A program made the translations under genes and the position numbers. The notes beneath the pieces are model-generated. The model was not told where the DNA came from. It was given only the letters and a program-made list of their open reading frames with translations, and did not search any database. From Paenibacillus selenitireducens (GTDB taxonomy: Bacteria; Bacillota; Bacilli; Paenibacillales; Paenibacillaceae), in contig NZ_MSZX01000012.1 of the NCBI RefSeq assembly GCF_002021565.1, forward strand, positions 27-64,026: a stretch of DNA of 64,000 bases. The letters are read 5' to 3'. The stretch's first letter is position 1; every line of letters starts with the position of its first letter. Positions 25,882-34,477 of this stretch are shown one piece after another.

Positions 25882-28254
25882 CTAGGCTTTGACTACACGA
25901 ACCGTTTCTCCCACAACCGTATCGAGCGTGATGATGCTGCCATGCCGTATGATCTCCTCCTCTCCCTGGATACATTTCACGCTGTCGTTCCAAGGATTGT
26001 AGAATTGAAGCTGCGCACCCGCTTCGCTATAAACCTCCATCCACACAATTTCCCCAGCTTCTGCCTTCGCGCTAACGAGAAACCCGCCGACAGCACGAAG
26101 CGTGGAAAATTCCGCAGTGACGTCCAAATTCCAGTTCGGGAACAATCGAATCATCCCGTTATAACTCTGCATTAAACATTCATTCACCACTGCCGACAGC
26201 GCAAAGTTCTCAAACCATATCCCCATTGGACTCATATAATCAAAATCAGTCGTATCCGCGTATCTTCCTCCAGCTTCCAGCAATCGATCTGTGCATGTGC
26301 CGTTCGGAAGCATACAATAGGCGATTTGACGTTTGAACCGTTCCAGATCAAGTTGACCCAATCTAGCTCCTGCCATAGAATAGAATACGAGTTCATTGCC
26401 GCCTTCATTGCGATGATTACGATACGAATTTACGGCAATCTCGTAATCTTCGGGAGAAGAATGCAATCCGTGTTCTTCTCCCGGAAATACCGTTGAGATC
26501 CCATTCGGCACGTTGTATACGACTTCGGGATCTTCCCCTTGGACCGAAACAAATACGGTCCCCCGCTTCGATGCTGCTGTCGGGTAGTCCGGGAATTTAT
26601 CAAGAATATCCCTTACCTGGCCCAACAGTTCCTGCTCTTCGTCCTGCCGTTCCAAGACGGAGCAAGCTTGGATAAATGCTTGAAACAAAAACTTCGTCAA
26701 TGTTAAATCAACGATGCAATCCTTATTCTTCTGAAACCCTGGCGTAAGTTCATACAACTCGGGAACGACCGTCGGGTAAATATGATAACGGTCATCGTTC
26801 CATCCCGCTCCACTAGCATCGGGACGCCGCATATAATCCACCATGAATAACACAGCCTCTTTCATCGGCCCGTAAGCACGGTCTTTCAAAAATGCACGGT
26901 CCATCGTATACAGATAATGCCACCAGAGGCTTTGTACGGTCCAAGGCGTCTCGCATACTTCCCACCCCCAGTGCGGTACAGGATACGGCATCATGTTCAT
27001 CTTCACGGGGTATGCGGAATGCGGATAATAGGCCCCGCGCAGCCCGTAATATTCGCTCGCCCATTTCTGACTGACAGGCAGTACATGATCGACCATATTG
27101 ACATAAGCGAGATGCTTATCTACATGATTGCTGGAGAAAGAGAGCCAGAACGGCTGCTGCGTATTGTAATTCATATGGTAATCGCCGTGCCATTCCGCAC
27201 CAATCTTGCCGTAACTCCAGTTCGCGAACAACCCGGGGCAAGCAGCTTCCGGCTTCACGGAACAGTTAAAGAAATAGAGATTCCGATACCAAACTTGTTC
27301 CAAAAACGAATCCTCAAGCATGACGCCGGAGCGAGACCAGAATGCCTTCCAAAAACCTTCCGCTGCGCCGAACCGATCCGCGAAAGCCGATTGATTAGGA
27401 GAATCAATGGGCACGGTTGCCTGTGGCACCTCCGCATTCATCCCCTCATCTAAGGCGACCGTAATCAGGAATCCCGGTTCTAAACCGAGCTTAGCTTCTA
27501 AGTTGTCAGCACCTTCTTCAAAGGAGATACTTTGCGAGACACGTGCAGATAATCGAAATGCACGATCCTGCGGATGCCCTTGGCACATCTCCTTTTCATC
27601 ACATGAGAAGGGAAGAATTTGACGGAACGACAGCTGCTTATTGGCGGAATCCACGATAGCCTCCAGAGCCGGCAATTCCGATGGCGTCTCAGGATCCGGT
27701 ATAAGCTTCACCCGATGGAATAGATTCGGTGTAGGTACGAGCAATTCGTTATCCTTCATCGCTATGTGCAGACGATCCGCTTCCTGATCGACAAACACTT
27801 GCAGCGTAGCTCTTACGCCTTCCACGAGGAAGTCGATTTCGCATAGTCCATGGTGAATATGCAGCGTATGTCCCAGAACCTCTGTCGTTCTCCGGTCAAA
27901 TCCTAACAGCAAGGAGCCGCAAGGCATCGGACGTGGATACGGAAAACTATAGTTTTCACTGGCTACCTTCACATAATCACGGTACCAAGGGTCATCGCTT
28001 AGCGATGCAAAATGTTCAGGAATCTCCTTCAACCGCGCAAATAATTGCTCAAAGGTACCGATCTGCTCTTGATTGTTCTCTGCAATCCGTATGTCCCAGA
28101 CATTGTTATGGCCAAAATGAATGACAACCGCATCTGGGCGCGTCGTAACGACCGCCCCCAAACCTCCGTTACCCAACAGCGCCCCTTCAAAAAAACTCGG
28201 AGCAGGCCGATCATACGATAACGCATGCTTGCGTACTTGTTCCAATGTATTCAA
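25882..28254 (-). CDS. GH95-like (alpha/alpha)6-barrel glycoside hydrolase
   Basis: A roughly 790-residue cytoplasmic enzyme. The N-terminal beta-sandwich carries the GH95-type opening (GALLGNGGLGAVV near residue 30). The helical barrel carries EWHGDYHMNYNTQQPFW near 370, equivalent to the Asn-x-Asn water-activating motif of GH95, and later VPNGISTVFPGEEHG and EGGNELVFYSMA. GH95 members are inverting 1,2-alpha-L-fucosidases or alpha-L-galactosidases; this one is divergent, so its sugar is uncertain. The start is put at TTG 28254, eight bases after GGGGAGG; the frame further upstream would lie inside a terminator hairpin. It follows the second sugar-binding protein gene. Confidence 0.75.
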   Translation of the reverse strand: MNTLEQVRKHALSYDRPAPSFFEGALLGNGGLGAVVTTRPDAVVIHFGHNNVWDIRIAENNQEQIGTFEQLFARLKEIPEHFASLSDDPWYRDYVKVASENYSFPYPRPMPCGSLLLGFDRRTTEVLGHTLHIHHGLCEIDFLVEGVRATLQVFVDQEADRLHIAMKDNELLVPTPNLFHRVKLIPDPETPSELPALEAIVDSANKQLSFRQILPFSCDEKEMCQGHPQDRAFRLSARVSQSISFEEGADNLEAKLGLEPGFLITVALDEGMNAEVPQATVPIDSPNQSAFADRFGAAEGFWKAFWSRSGVMLEDSFLEQVWYRNLYFFNCSVKPEAACPGLFANWSYGKIGAEWHGDYHMNYNTQQPFWLSFSSNHVDKHLAYVNMVDHVLPVSQKWASEYYGLRGAYYPHSAYPVKMNMMPYPVPHWGWEVCETPWTVQSLWWHYLYTMDRAFLKDRAYGPMKEAVLFMVDYMRRPDASGAGWNDDRYHIYPTVVPELYELTPGFQKNKDCIVDLTLTKFLFQAFIQACSVLERQDEEQELLGQVRDILDKFPDYPTAASKRGTVFVSVQGEDPEVVYNVPNGISTVFPGEEHGLHSSPEDYEIAVNSYRNHRNEGGNELVFYSMAGARLGQLDLERFKRQIAYCMLPNGTCTDRLLEAGGRYADTTDFDYMSPMGIWFENFALSAVVNECLMQSYNGMIRLFPNWNLDVTAEFSTLRAVGGFLVSAKAEAGEIVWMEVYSEAGAQLQFYNPWNDSVKCIQGEEEIIRHGSIITLDTVVGETVRVVKA

Positions 28255-28294
28255 CAAGACAACCTCCCCTACATTCATTTCGTCGCTTAGAAAC

Positions 28295-28331
28295 ACCATC
28301 CGCTCCCACTTAAAAAGTGGGAGCGGATGGT
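28295..28331 (-). terminator. 17-bp perfect-stem hairpin after the LplA gene of system 2
   Basis: ACCATCCGCTCCCACTT pairs perfectly with its complement around a three-base loop, 7 bp after the stop codon. The following T run is short (GTTTCT), so some read-through into the GH95-like gene is plausible. Confidence 0.75.
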
Positions 28332-28337
28332 CTTCTC

Positions 28338-29984
28338 TTATTTTTTAAATGTTGTATCATACGCCTTCTGCATGATTTCGAGATAGCGGTTGACGTTCAA
28401 TTTATCCAACCCTTTCACATAGCTGTCCCAATCCTTGTTCAGATCCTTGTTGCCTGTAATGAACTGAAGGGTGCTTTGCTCGATGTAGCTCTTAATATTG
28501 GTCTGAAGCATGCTCGCTTCGTCCGTTTCCGTCGGGTCCATCCAAATGGCCCAATACGGGAATAATTCCTTCGGCTCTTTGCCTTCATACAATAATGTAG
28601 CGTCATATAATCTGCGCTCATAGCCGTCTGGCGCATAAATATCTTTCGCAGCTACATAGCTGTCACGGTATTCCCTTGTCATATAGATATGGCCCATCCC
28701 GCTCCATGCATAGTTCTTAGGCCCTTTTCCTTCTTCATACTGAATGGAGGCGATTTGCGGCGTTACGCCTTGACCCAGCGCTTCCTCGCCTTCTTTCGGT
28801 TTCCTCCAGCCTTCCCCTTCCTGACCTGCTATGGCAATCGTCTGACCTTCCGGCGTGTACATGAAGTCAACCATTTTAATCAATGCGATTTGAGCTTCCT
28901 TGCTCGCTTTATTCGTAATAACGAACTTCGCTCCCGGCGCGATCCCGCTGCCATTATGCGTAGCATAAGAAGCATACGGCCCTGTTAATGGCGGCAATGG
29001 GTTATAATCTTTCGTCCGCTTGTCAACGAAGATGGCTGGATGCATACCGGCACCGGCACCAAGGATTTCATCATTGGCGTTCTCGCCGATTTTTTTGAAT
29101 GCTTCCGCATTTTGCGTAAAGGCTCCGGAGTCGATCAATCCCTCATCGTATAAGGACTTAATGTAAGCAAGCCCTTCCTTCCATTCCGGCTTATTCGCTA
29201 CCGTATCCACTTTACCGTTAGCCAACTGCAAGTAATTGTTATCGTCATCATAGATGAAGCCATTCATTAAGTATGGAACAATACGGACACCGAAGTCTTC
29301 CGTGGAACCGCTGAGCGGAACTTCGTCTGCTTTGCCATTGCCGTTCGGATCATTGTTCTTGAAGGCTTCCAGCACTTTTTTGAAATCTTCCGTTGTTTTA
29401 GGCATTTCCAGCTTGAGCTTTTCAAGCCACTTCGTGTTGATCCACATTTTGTTCGGATAGGAACAATGGAAACATTCGCTGTACGCGACCAGACCATAGA
29501 TATTGCCATCTGGCGCGGTCACGAAACTCCGCAAGGATTCATTGGATTCGATCGCCGCTTTGATGTTAGGGGCATATTGATCGATTAAATCATTCAATGG
29601 AAGAATGACGCCCTGTTTCCCGTACTTTAGCACATCCGCTTGCGAAAATTGATCAATGTAGCCTGTCAGCATATAGGAATCCGGATAGTCCCCGCTAGCA
29701 AGCGAGATTTGACGTTTTTCTTTGGCACCGTCCGTCGGGATGATCTGCCAATTAAATTTCGCGTTGAACTTATTCTCTAGAAATTTCGAAAATCCATTGT
29801 TAATAAGGTCAATGCCCGATTCCTGTTGCGCGAAGATACTGATTTCTACAGGCTTTTGTCCTCCCGCTTCGCTTGTATCCGTTGAAGACCCTGTTTCGGA
29901 CGCCTCATTCTTCTGCGAGCAAGCAGCAAGCAGCAAGCTCACAACCATGACCAGACTCAATAAGCTAACGACTCTCTTTTTCAC
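28338..29984 (-). CDS. LplA-type extracellular sugar-binding lipoprotein (system 2)
   Basis: A roughly 548-residue lipoprotein with lipobox LLAACS, a Ser/Gly linker and the long LplA fold (KMVDFMYTPEGQTIAIAGQ, GEGWRKPKEGEEALGQG). The GTG at 29984 is the start, set by GGGAGAGG at five to six bases and followed by the basic-hydrophobic signal sequence KKRVVSLLSLVMVVSLLL. It is the third gene of an lplBCA-ordered operon. It shows only moderate similarity by eye to the system 1 binding protein, so the two importers probably take different oligosaccharides. Confidence 0.92.
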   Translation of the reverse strand: MKKRVVSLLSLVMVVSLLLAACSQKNEASETGSSTDTSEAGGQKPVEISIFAQQESGIDLINNGFSKFLENKFNAKFNWQIIPTDGAKEKRQISLASGDYPDSYMLTGYIDQFSQADVLKYGKQGVILPLNDLIDQYAPNIKAAIESNESLRSFVTAPDGNIYGLVAYSECFHCSYPNKMWINTKWLEKLKLEMPKTTEDFKKVLEAFKNNDPNGNGKADEVPLSGSTEDFGVRIVPYLMNGFIYDDDNNYLQLANGKVDTVANKPEWKEGLAYIKSLYDEGLIDSGAFTQNAEAFKKIGENANDEILGAGAGMHPAIFVDKRTKDYNPLPPLTGPYASYATHNGSGIAPGAKFVITNKASKEAQIALIKMVDFMYTPEGQTIAIAGQEGEGWRKPKEGEEALGQGVTPQIASIQYEEGKGPKNYAWSGMGHIYMTREYRDSYVAAKDIYAPDGYERRLYDATLLYEGKEPKELFPYWAIWMDPTETDEASMLQTNIKSYIEQSTLQFITGNKDLNKDWDSYVKGLDKLNVNRYLEIMQKAYDTTFKK

Positions 29985-30040
29985 ATGTAGCCTCTCCCTT
30001 TTAATGGTTATATTGTGAATCCCGTGCCACGAAGCATAGG

Positions 30041-30937
30041 TCAGCCTTTCACGGAACCGACCAGCATTCCTTGTACAAAATAACGCTGTACGAATGGATA
30101 AATACACAGCACAGGTAATGTTGCCACGACAATCAACGAGTATTTCAACAAATCAGCCATTTGCTGCTTCTCCACCATCTGCATCGCATCCATCGTGCCT
30201 GATCCATTGTTCAGAATAATAATGCTTCGGAGAATCAGTTGAAGTGGGAAGAGATGATCCGACTTCAGATAGATCAGCGCATCGAAGTAAGCATTCCATT
30301 GTCCGACCGCATACATCAGGAACAATACCGCAATGATCGGTTTGGACAGCGGAATGACGACGCTCCAGATGAATCGGAGATCGCGGCAGCCATCCAATTC
30401 GCTGGCTTCAACCAACTCATCGGGAATGGAGGATTGAAAAAAGGATCTGGTTATGATCACTTGCCACACCCAGATGGCGTTCGGAATGAGCAGCGCCCAG
30501 CGCGTATCGACCATGCCCATTTGTTTGACGACCATATACGTGGGGATCAACCCGCCGCCGAACAACATCGTGAACGTAATGATCATCATGAGAACATTGC
30601 GACCATAGAAAGTCTTACGCGATAACGGATAAGCAATCATGATTGTTAATGTCACGCTAATCAACGTCCCTGCCACCGTATAGAACAACGAATTCCCGTA
30701 ACCCGTCAAAATCTGCGGATTCTGGAATAATGTCGTGTAACCCTTGAATGAAATATCTACGGGCCATAACCAAACTTTACCGGACGATACTGCCGCAGGA
30801 CTGCTAATTGAACTGCTTAAGATATAAATAAGCGGATATAACACGATAACTAGCACCAGTGTAAGGACAACATAGATAGCACCCAAAAATACGCGGTCAC
30901 CTATGGAATTTCGAATCGAATATTGCGTCGAAGTCAT
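30041..30937 (-). CDS. LplC-type sugar ABC permease (system 2)
   Basis: A 298-residue six-helix permease with MLFGGGLIPTYMVVKQMGMV near residue 120, the coupling region ELVEASELDGCRDLRFIWSV and the family end QRYFVQGMLVGSVKG. A run of seven G precedes the ATG by five bases. It lies 16 bp after LplB. It uses a shared ATPase encoded elsewhere. Confidence 0.93.
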   Translation of the reverse strand: MTSTQYSIRNSIGDRVFLGAIYVVLTLVLVIVLYPLIYILSSSISSPAAVSSGKVWLWPVDISFKGYTTLFQNPQILTGYGNSLFYTVAGTLISVTLTIMIAYPLSRKTFYGRNVLMMIITFTMLFGGGLIPTYMVVKQMGMVDTRWALLIPNAIWVWQVIITRSFFQSSIPDELVEASELDGCRDLRFIWSVVIPLSKPIIAVLFLMYAVGQWNAYFDALIYLKSDHLFPLQLILRSIIILNNGSGTMDAMQMVEKQQMADLLKYSLIVVATLPVLCIYPFVQRYFVQGMLVGSVKG

Positions 30938-30953
30938 GCGAACCCCCCCTTGT

Positions 30954-31859
30954 CTACCAAATACTATTATTCGAGATCCGTTTGGCTAACGAATTGACGA
31001 AGACCAACAAACATAAATTGATCAACGAATTGAACAAGCCAACCGCGGTCGCGAAGCTGTAATTGGCGTTAAGTAAACCGATCTTGTACACATACGTCGA
31101 AATAATTTCGGACGTAGCCGTATTTAGCGGGTTCTGTAACAGATAAATCTTCTCGAAGCCCAGCCCCATAATGCTCCCGACGTTCAGAATGAGAATAATC
31201 GTAATCGTCGGCAGGATCCCTGGCAAATCCACGTGAAGAATTTTCTGAAAGCGCGATGCCCCATCTACTTTGGCTGCTTCATACAGTACAGGATCAATTC
31301 CCGCTAGGGCGGCTAAATAAACAACGGAAGCATATCCAGCAGATTGCCAGACATCAGACCAGACATAAATCGATCGGAACATGCTAGGTTCGCCCAGAAA
31401 GTTAATCGAGTCCATGCCCAAGGCATTCATCGCCGTATTAAAGAACCCAAGCCGCGGTGCCAGGAACAACATGATCATCGACACCATAACGACCGTGGAT
31501 ATAAAATAAGGGGCGAAGGTTACCATCTGGACAAGCTTCTTGAACCTTGCGCTTCGTATTTCATTCAGTGCTAAGGCCAGCACAATTGGAATCGGGAATC
31601 CTACAGCTAATTGATATAGGCTGATATAAATCGTGTTCTTCACCAGCGTCCAGAACATCGGATTCTCAAAAAACAGCTCAAAATTTTTGAATCCGATCCA
31701 CGGGCTTCCCCATATTCCCTTCGTCACGTTATAGTCTTTGAAAGCAAGCGCGGCATTCAGCATCGGATAGTATTTGAAAATAACAAAGAACAGAACCGGT
31801 GGAATCACGATCAGATACAACTGCCAATGCTTGATAAAACTCTTTCTTGCGACGTCCAA
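30954..31859 (-). CDS. LplB-type sugar ABC permease (system 2)
   Basis: A roughly 301-residue permease with six membrane segments and the coupling motif EAAKVDGASRFQKILHVDLP. The TTG at 31859 is the start because GAGGGGGG lies six bases before it. An open frame extends upstream, but it would run through the cre-like site at 31895-31908, which is better read as non-coding control DNA. First gene of the lplBCA operon of system 2. Confidence 0.9.
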   Translation of the reverse strand: MDVARKSFIKHWQLYLIVIPPVLFFVIFKYYPMLNAALAFKDYNVTKGIWGSPWIGFKNFELFFENPMFWTLVKNTIYISLYQLAVGFPIPIVLALALNEIRSARFKKLVQMVTFAPYFISTVVMVSMIMLFLAPRLGFFNTAMNALGMDSINFLGEPSMFRSIYVWSDVWQSAGYASVVYLAALAGIDPVLYEAAKVDGASRFQKILHVDLPGILPTITIILILNVGSIMGLGFEKIYLLQNPLNTATSEIISTYVYKIGLLNANYSFATAVGLFNSLINLCLLVFVNSLAKRISNNSIW

Positions 31860-31894
31860 AACAATCCCCCCTCGGCATTGCAGCCCTTGATGTG

Positions 31895-31908
31895 TGATAG
31901 CGCTTTCT
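31895..31908 (-). promoter_or_regulatory. cre-like catabolite repression site upstream of lplBCA system 2
   Basis: The minus strand reads AGAAAGCGCTATCA, one mismatch from TGWAANCGNTNWCA, 36 bp before the TTG start. Its position close to the start suits CcpA repression. Confidence 0.6.
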
Positions 31909-32012
31909 ACACGATTCATTGTAGTAGAATCACAGATCTGCACGGTAGGTACAATCGGTTTTTTTGCGTACAGGAATCCCGAATTTGAAGGTTCACTTCG
32001 CCGAAGAGAATA

Positions 32013-32043
32013 CAAAAATCCCAACTGCGACAAGCAGTCGGGA
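32013..32043 (-). terminator. intrinsic terminator after the membrane AraC regulator
   Basis: CCCGACTGC pairs with GCAGTTGGG (one G-U) and is followed by ATTTTTG on the minus strand, 10 bp after the stop codon. Confidence 0.85.
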
Positions 32044-32052
32044 GGAATGAAA

Positions 32053-34344
32053 CTACATCGATTGCCGGTAGGAACTTGGGGAGACCCCCATCACTCGTTT
32101 GAAGGCCCTGCGGAAGGAGTGTGAACTGTTGTATCCAACGCGCGAGGAGATTTCATCCACGGTATAATCTTTGTGAGTTAATAAGAGAACGGCCTCTTCC
32201 ATTCGGACCTGCTCCAAATAATCCGAAAGGTTCGTTCCCGTCACATCTTTGAACAATTGCGAAATGTATTTCTCAGGTCGTTCCACTTGCTCCGCCACCC
32301 GATATAAATTCAATTCTTGATCGGCAAAATTCAAGAGGATATAACTCTTGATCTGCTCGATCATTTTCGCATGATTATGATTCTTCTTCCCCATAATGAC
32401 ACGACATAAATCCATAATAATATGTTCGATCTCCTCTTGAATGGAGGACATCTCGTTCGCAGGTTGAATGCTCATGATTTGATGATGAAGTTTATCGTAT
32501 AAAGAAGACTCCGCAAAGATTTTCTGATTCATCAGTTTGATAAGCGACCCTCGCATCTCGCCTACCAATTGCAGCTTCATTTCGATCGATAAATGCTGGT
32601 TACCCATATTTTTATCTATGATGGATTTGACGATCTTTCTCGCTTCTTCACTGTCTCCTGCCCGGATGGTACTGATTAACCGCTGCTCAATGTCCATCGG
32701 ATAATAATAGCTTCCGCTCTCGACTTTCGAATCACTGAACCATGCGATGTGTCCCCGATTGTTCAGAACCGCATACTCCAAGGTTTGCTTCGCTTGCTCA
32801 TATGAATGCGTAATCTCTTGAATGGTGGGGAAAGCTTCTCCGATCGCCACGGTAATCTTGAGTTTATATTCACCGTAGGCCATGCGAAGCAGCTCTCCAA
32901 ATATCTCCTCCATGTGCGAGCGGCCCCTGTCTACATTCGCATCTTCCCTCGGATTCATATAAATTATGACCATGCGATCCGAGCCTACATCCGTTAAATG
33001 AATCGGTTCCTTCCGATCTTCGATCATCTGCGTCAGAATCAATCGGGCAGCATGCAGCTCATGCAATATTTCCACGCTGTCCATGTCTGCATAGCCGTTA
33101 ATTTGCAGAACGGCCACATACCCCTGATTCGAGGGGAATACCGTATTGGCTTGCGCCGCTGCAGCTAAAATCTCATCTCCCGTGTGAAATTCCCCCATGA
33201 TTAGCCGCTTCAGGAATCCGTCCCGAATCATAGGAAGCTGGCGGGTAAGCTCCATCTCCAGCCGCTTATTCTTCGTGATCATATGCGAGATATTGCCGTG
33301 CAAAAAATCGTACTCATTGCGGCCGGTCACGCCGTCTTTCGCGAATTGCTCTTTCATCACGGTTAGCAGCTTATGAAGCGGCGCGCTGTTCCGATAAGAC
33401 AATAAGAGGCCTGCCATTAATCCGAGAAGCAAGGCGGCGCCTGTAACCAACCACGTGATATGTTTGATCTTATTCGCATTCGCCATCAGAATCTCTTTCG
33501 GGATCCCTGCTTGATATACCCAACCGTTCGTCTTGGACTGCATCGTAATGACCAGATCATCCTTATAATACTGGCTTTGCTTCGTTTGCTTGAAATGCGG
33601 GTCCGAGGACATCTCTTCCACCTCGGCTTGGCCGATGCCCTGCAAGCTGATTGGATTTCCTTCCGTATCACGGACATACGTCCAACCCCCATAACGCTCC
33701 TTCCAGCCTGAGAGCAGATTGGATATATTCTTCTCATCAATCATGACCACGACGGTAGCCGGAGAAGATCCGCTAAAACTAGCTAACGGCAGCGACTGCA
33801 TATAGGTGATGGCCGCATATTCTTTCCCGTCGCTTGTTACGGGTTGGAGCGGTAGAATTTCGCTGCGATGCGTTTGGTTCAACAGCGTCTCTTCCCACTC
33901 TTCCCAGGTCATATGCTTAAAATGTGAAGCCTCGTAATAGTATTCCGGGCGATACGTCGACCCTTTTGATAGAATCACATTGTAATTGCTGAAATAAATG
34001 AAATAGTTCTGCAAAAAATCATTGGTTTGACTAAACGGCATCACCTGCTTCATGAGATCCCACATGCCGTACACATTCATTCTCCCGTTCACGGCGTCTT
34101 CACTCATAAGCACATTTAAATCTTGATTCAATGCCAGCTGTCTCGTGAATCCTTCTACCTCGGCCATTCTTCGTTCGAGTATTTCTTGGCTTTTCCGAAG
34201 CTCCGTGACGCTGTTCTCAATCGACATCGACTCCGTAACCATTATGGATGTGCGATAAGATACATATCCCGCAAGACTAGGTATGATCAAAATCAACAAA
34301 TAAGATATTAAAAACTTCCGAAATATTCCTGCATATCGAGGCAC
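32053..34344 (-). CDS. membrane-bound AraC family transcriptional regulator with extracellular sensor
   Basis: A roughly 763-residue one-component regulator. Membrane segment at 10-30 (FLISYLLILIIPSLAGYV), an extracellular sensing domain of about 260 residues, a second membrane segment near 300 (WLVTGAALLLGLMAGLLLS), a cytoplasmic middle region, and a C-terminal AraC double helix-turn-helix (SDYLEQVRMEEAVLLL, SRVGYNSSHSFRRAFKR). It merges sensing and DNA binding, unlike the two-component pair of system 1. GTG at 34344 fits GGGGATGG seven bases upstream. It probably controls the lplBCA operon downstream and perhaps the GH95 gene. A perfect cre site precedes it. Confidence 0.9.
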   Translation of the reverse strand: MPRYAGIFRKFLISYLLILIIPSLAGYVSYRTSIMVTESMSIENSVTELRKSQEILERRMAEVEGFTRQLALNQDLNVLMSEDAVNGRMNVYGMWDLMKQVMPFSQTNDFLQNYFIYFSNYNVILSKGSTYRPEYYYEASHFKHMTWEEWEETLLNQTHRSEILPLQPVTSDGKEYAAITYMQSLPLASFSGSSPATVVVMIDEKNISNLLSGWKERYGGWTYVRDTEGNPISLQGIGQAEVEEMSSDPHFKQTKQSQYYKDDLVITMQSKTNGWVYQAGIPKEILMANANKIKHITWLVTGAALLLGLMAGLLLSYRNSAPLHKLLTVMKEQFAKDGVTGRNEYDFLHGNISHMITKNKRLEMELTRQLPMIRDGFLKRLIMGEFHTGDEILAAAAQANTVFPSNQGYVAVLQINGYADMDSVEILHELHAARLILTQMIEDRKEPIHLTDVGSDRMVIIYMNPREDANVDRGRSHMEEIFGELLRMAYGEYKLKITVAIGEAFPTIQEITHSYEQAKQTLEYAVLNNRGHIAWFSDSKVESGSYYYPMDIEQRLISTIRAGDSEEARKIVKSIIDKNMGNQHLSIEMKLQLVGEMRGSLIKLMNQKIFAESSLYDKLHHQIMSIQPANEMSSIQEEIEHIIMDLCRVIMGKKNHNHAKMIEQIKSYILLNFADQELNLYRVAEQVERPEKYISQLFKDVTGTNLSDYLEQVRMEEAVLLLTHKDYTVDEISSRVGYNSSHSFRRAFKRVMGVSPSSYRQSM

Positions 34345-34367
34345 AAGCAACCCATCCCCTATCTATA

Positions 34368-34381
34368 TGGTAGCGTTTTCA
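34368..34381 (-). promoter_or_regulatory. cre site upstream of the membrane AraC regulator
   Basis: The minus strand reads TGAAAACGCTACCA, a full match to the CcpA consensus TGWAANCGNTNWCA, 24 bp before the GTG start. Confidence 0.7.
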
Positions 34382-34413
34382 AATCCTAATATGAAAATAC
34401 CCTAGCTGCAAAG

Positions 34414-34456
34414 GAAAGACAACCACAGCCCCCCTGGATTGCTGCGATTGTCTTTC
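34414..34456 (-). terminator. hairpin after the GH95 gene
   Basis: GAAAGACAA pairs with TTGTCTTTC with additional inner pairs, about 20 bp after the GH95 stop. The T run is weak. Confidence 0.55.
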
Positions 34457-34477
34457 ATGTATAGCTTTTCGCTAAAT

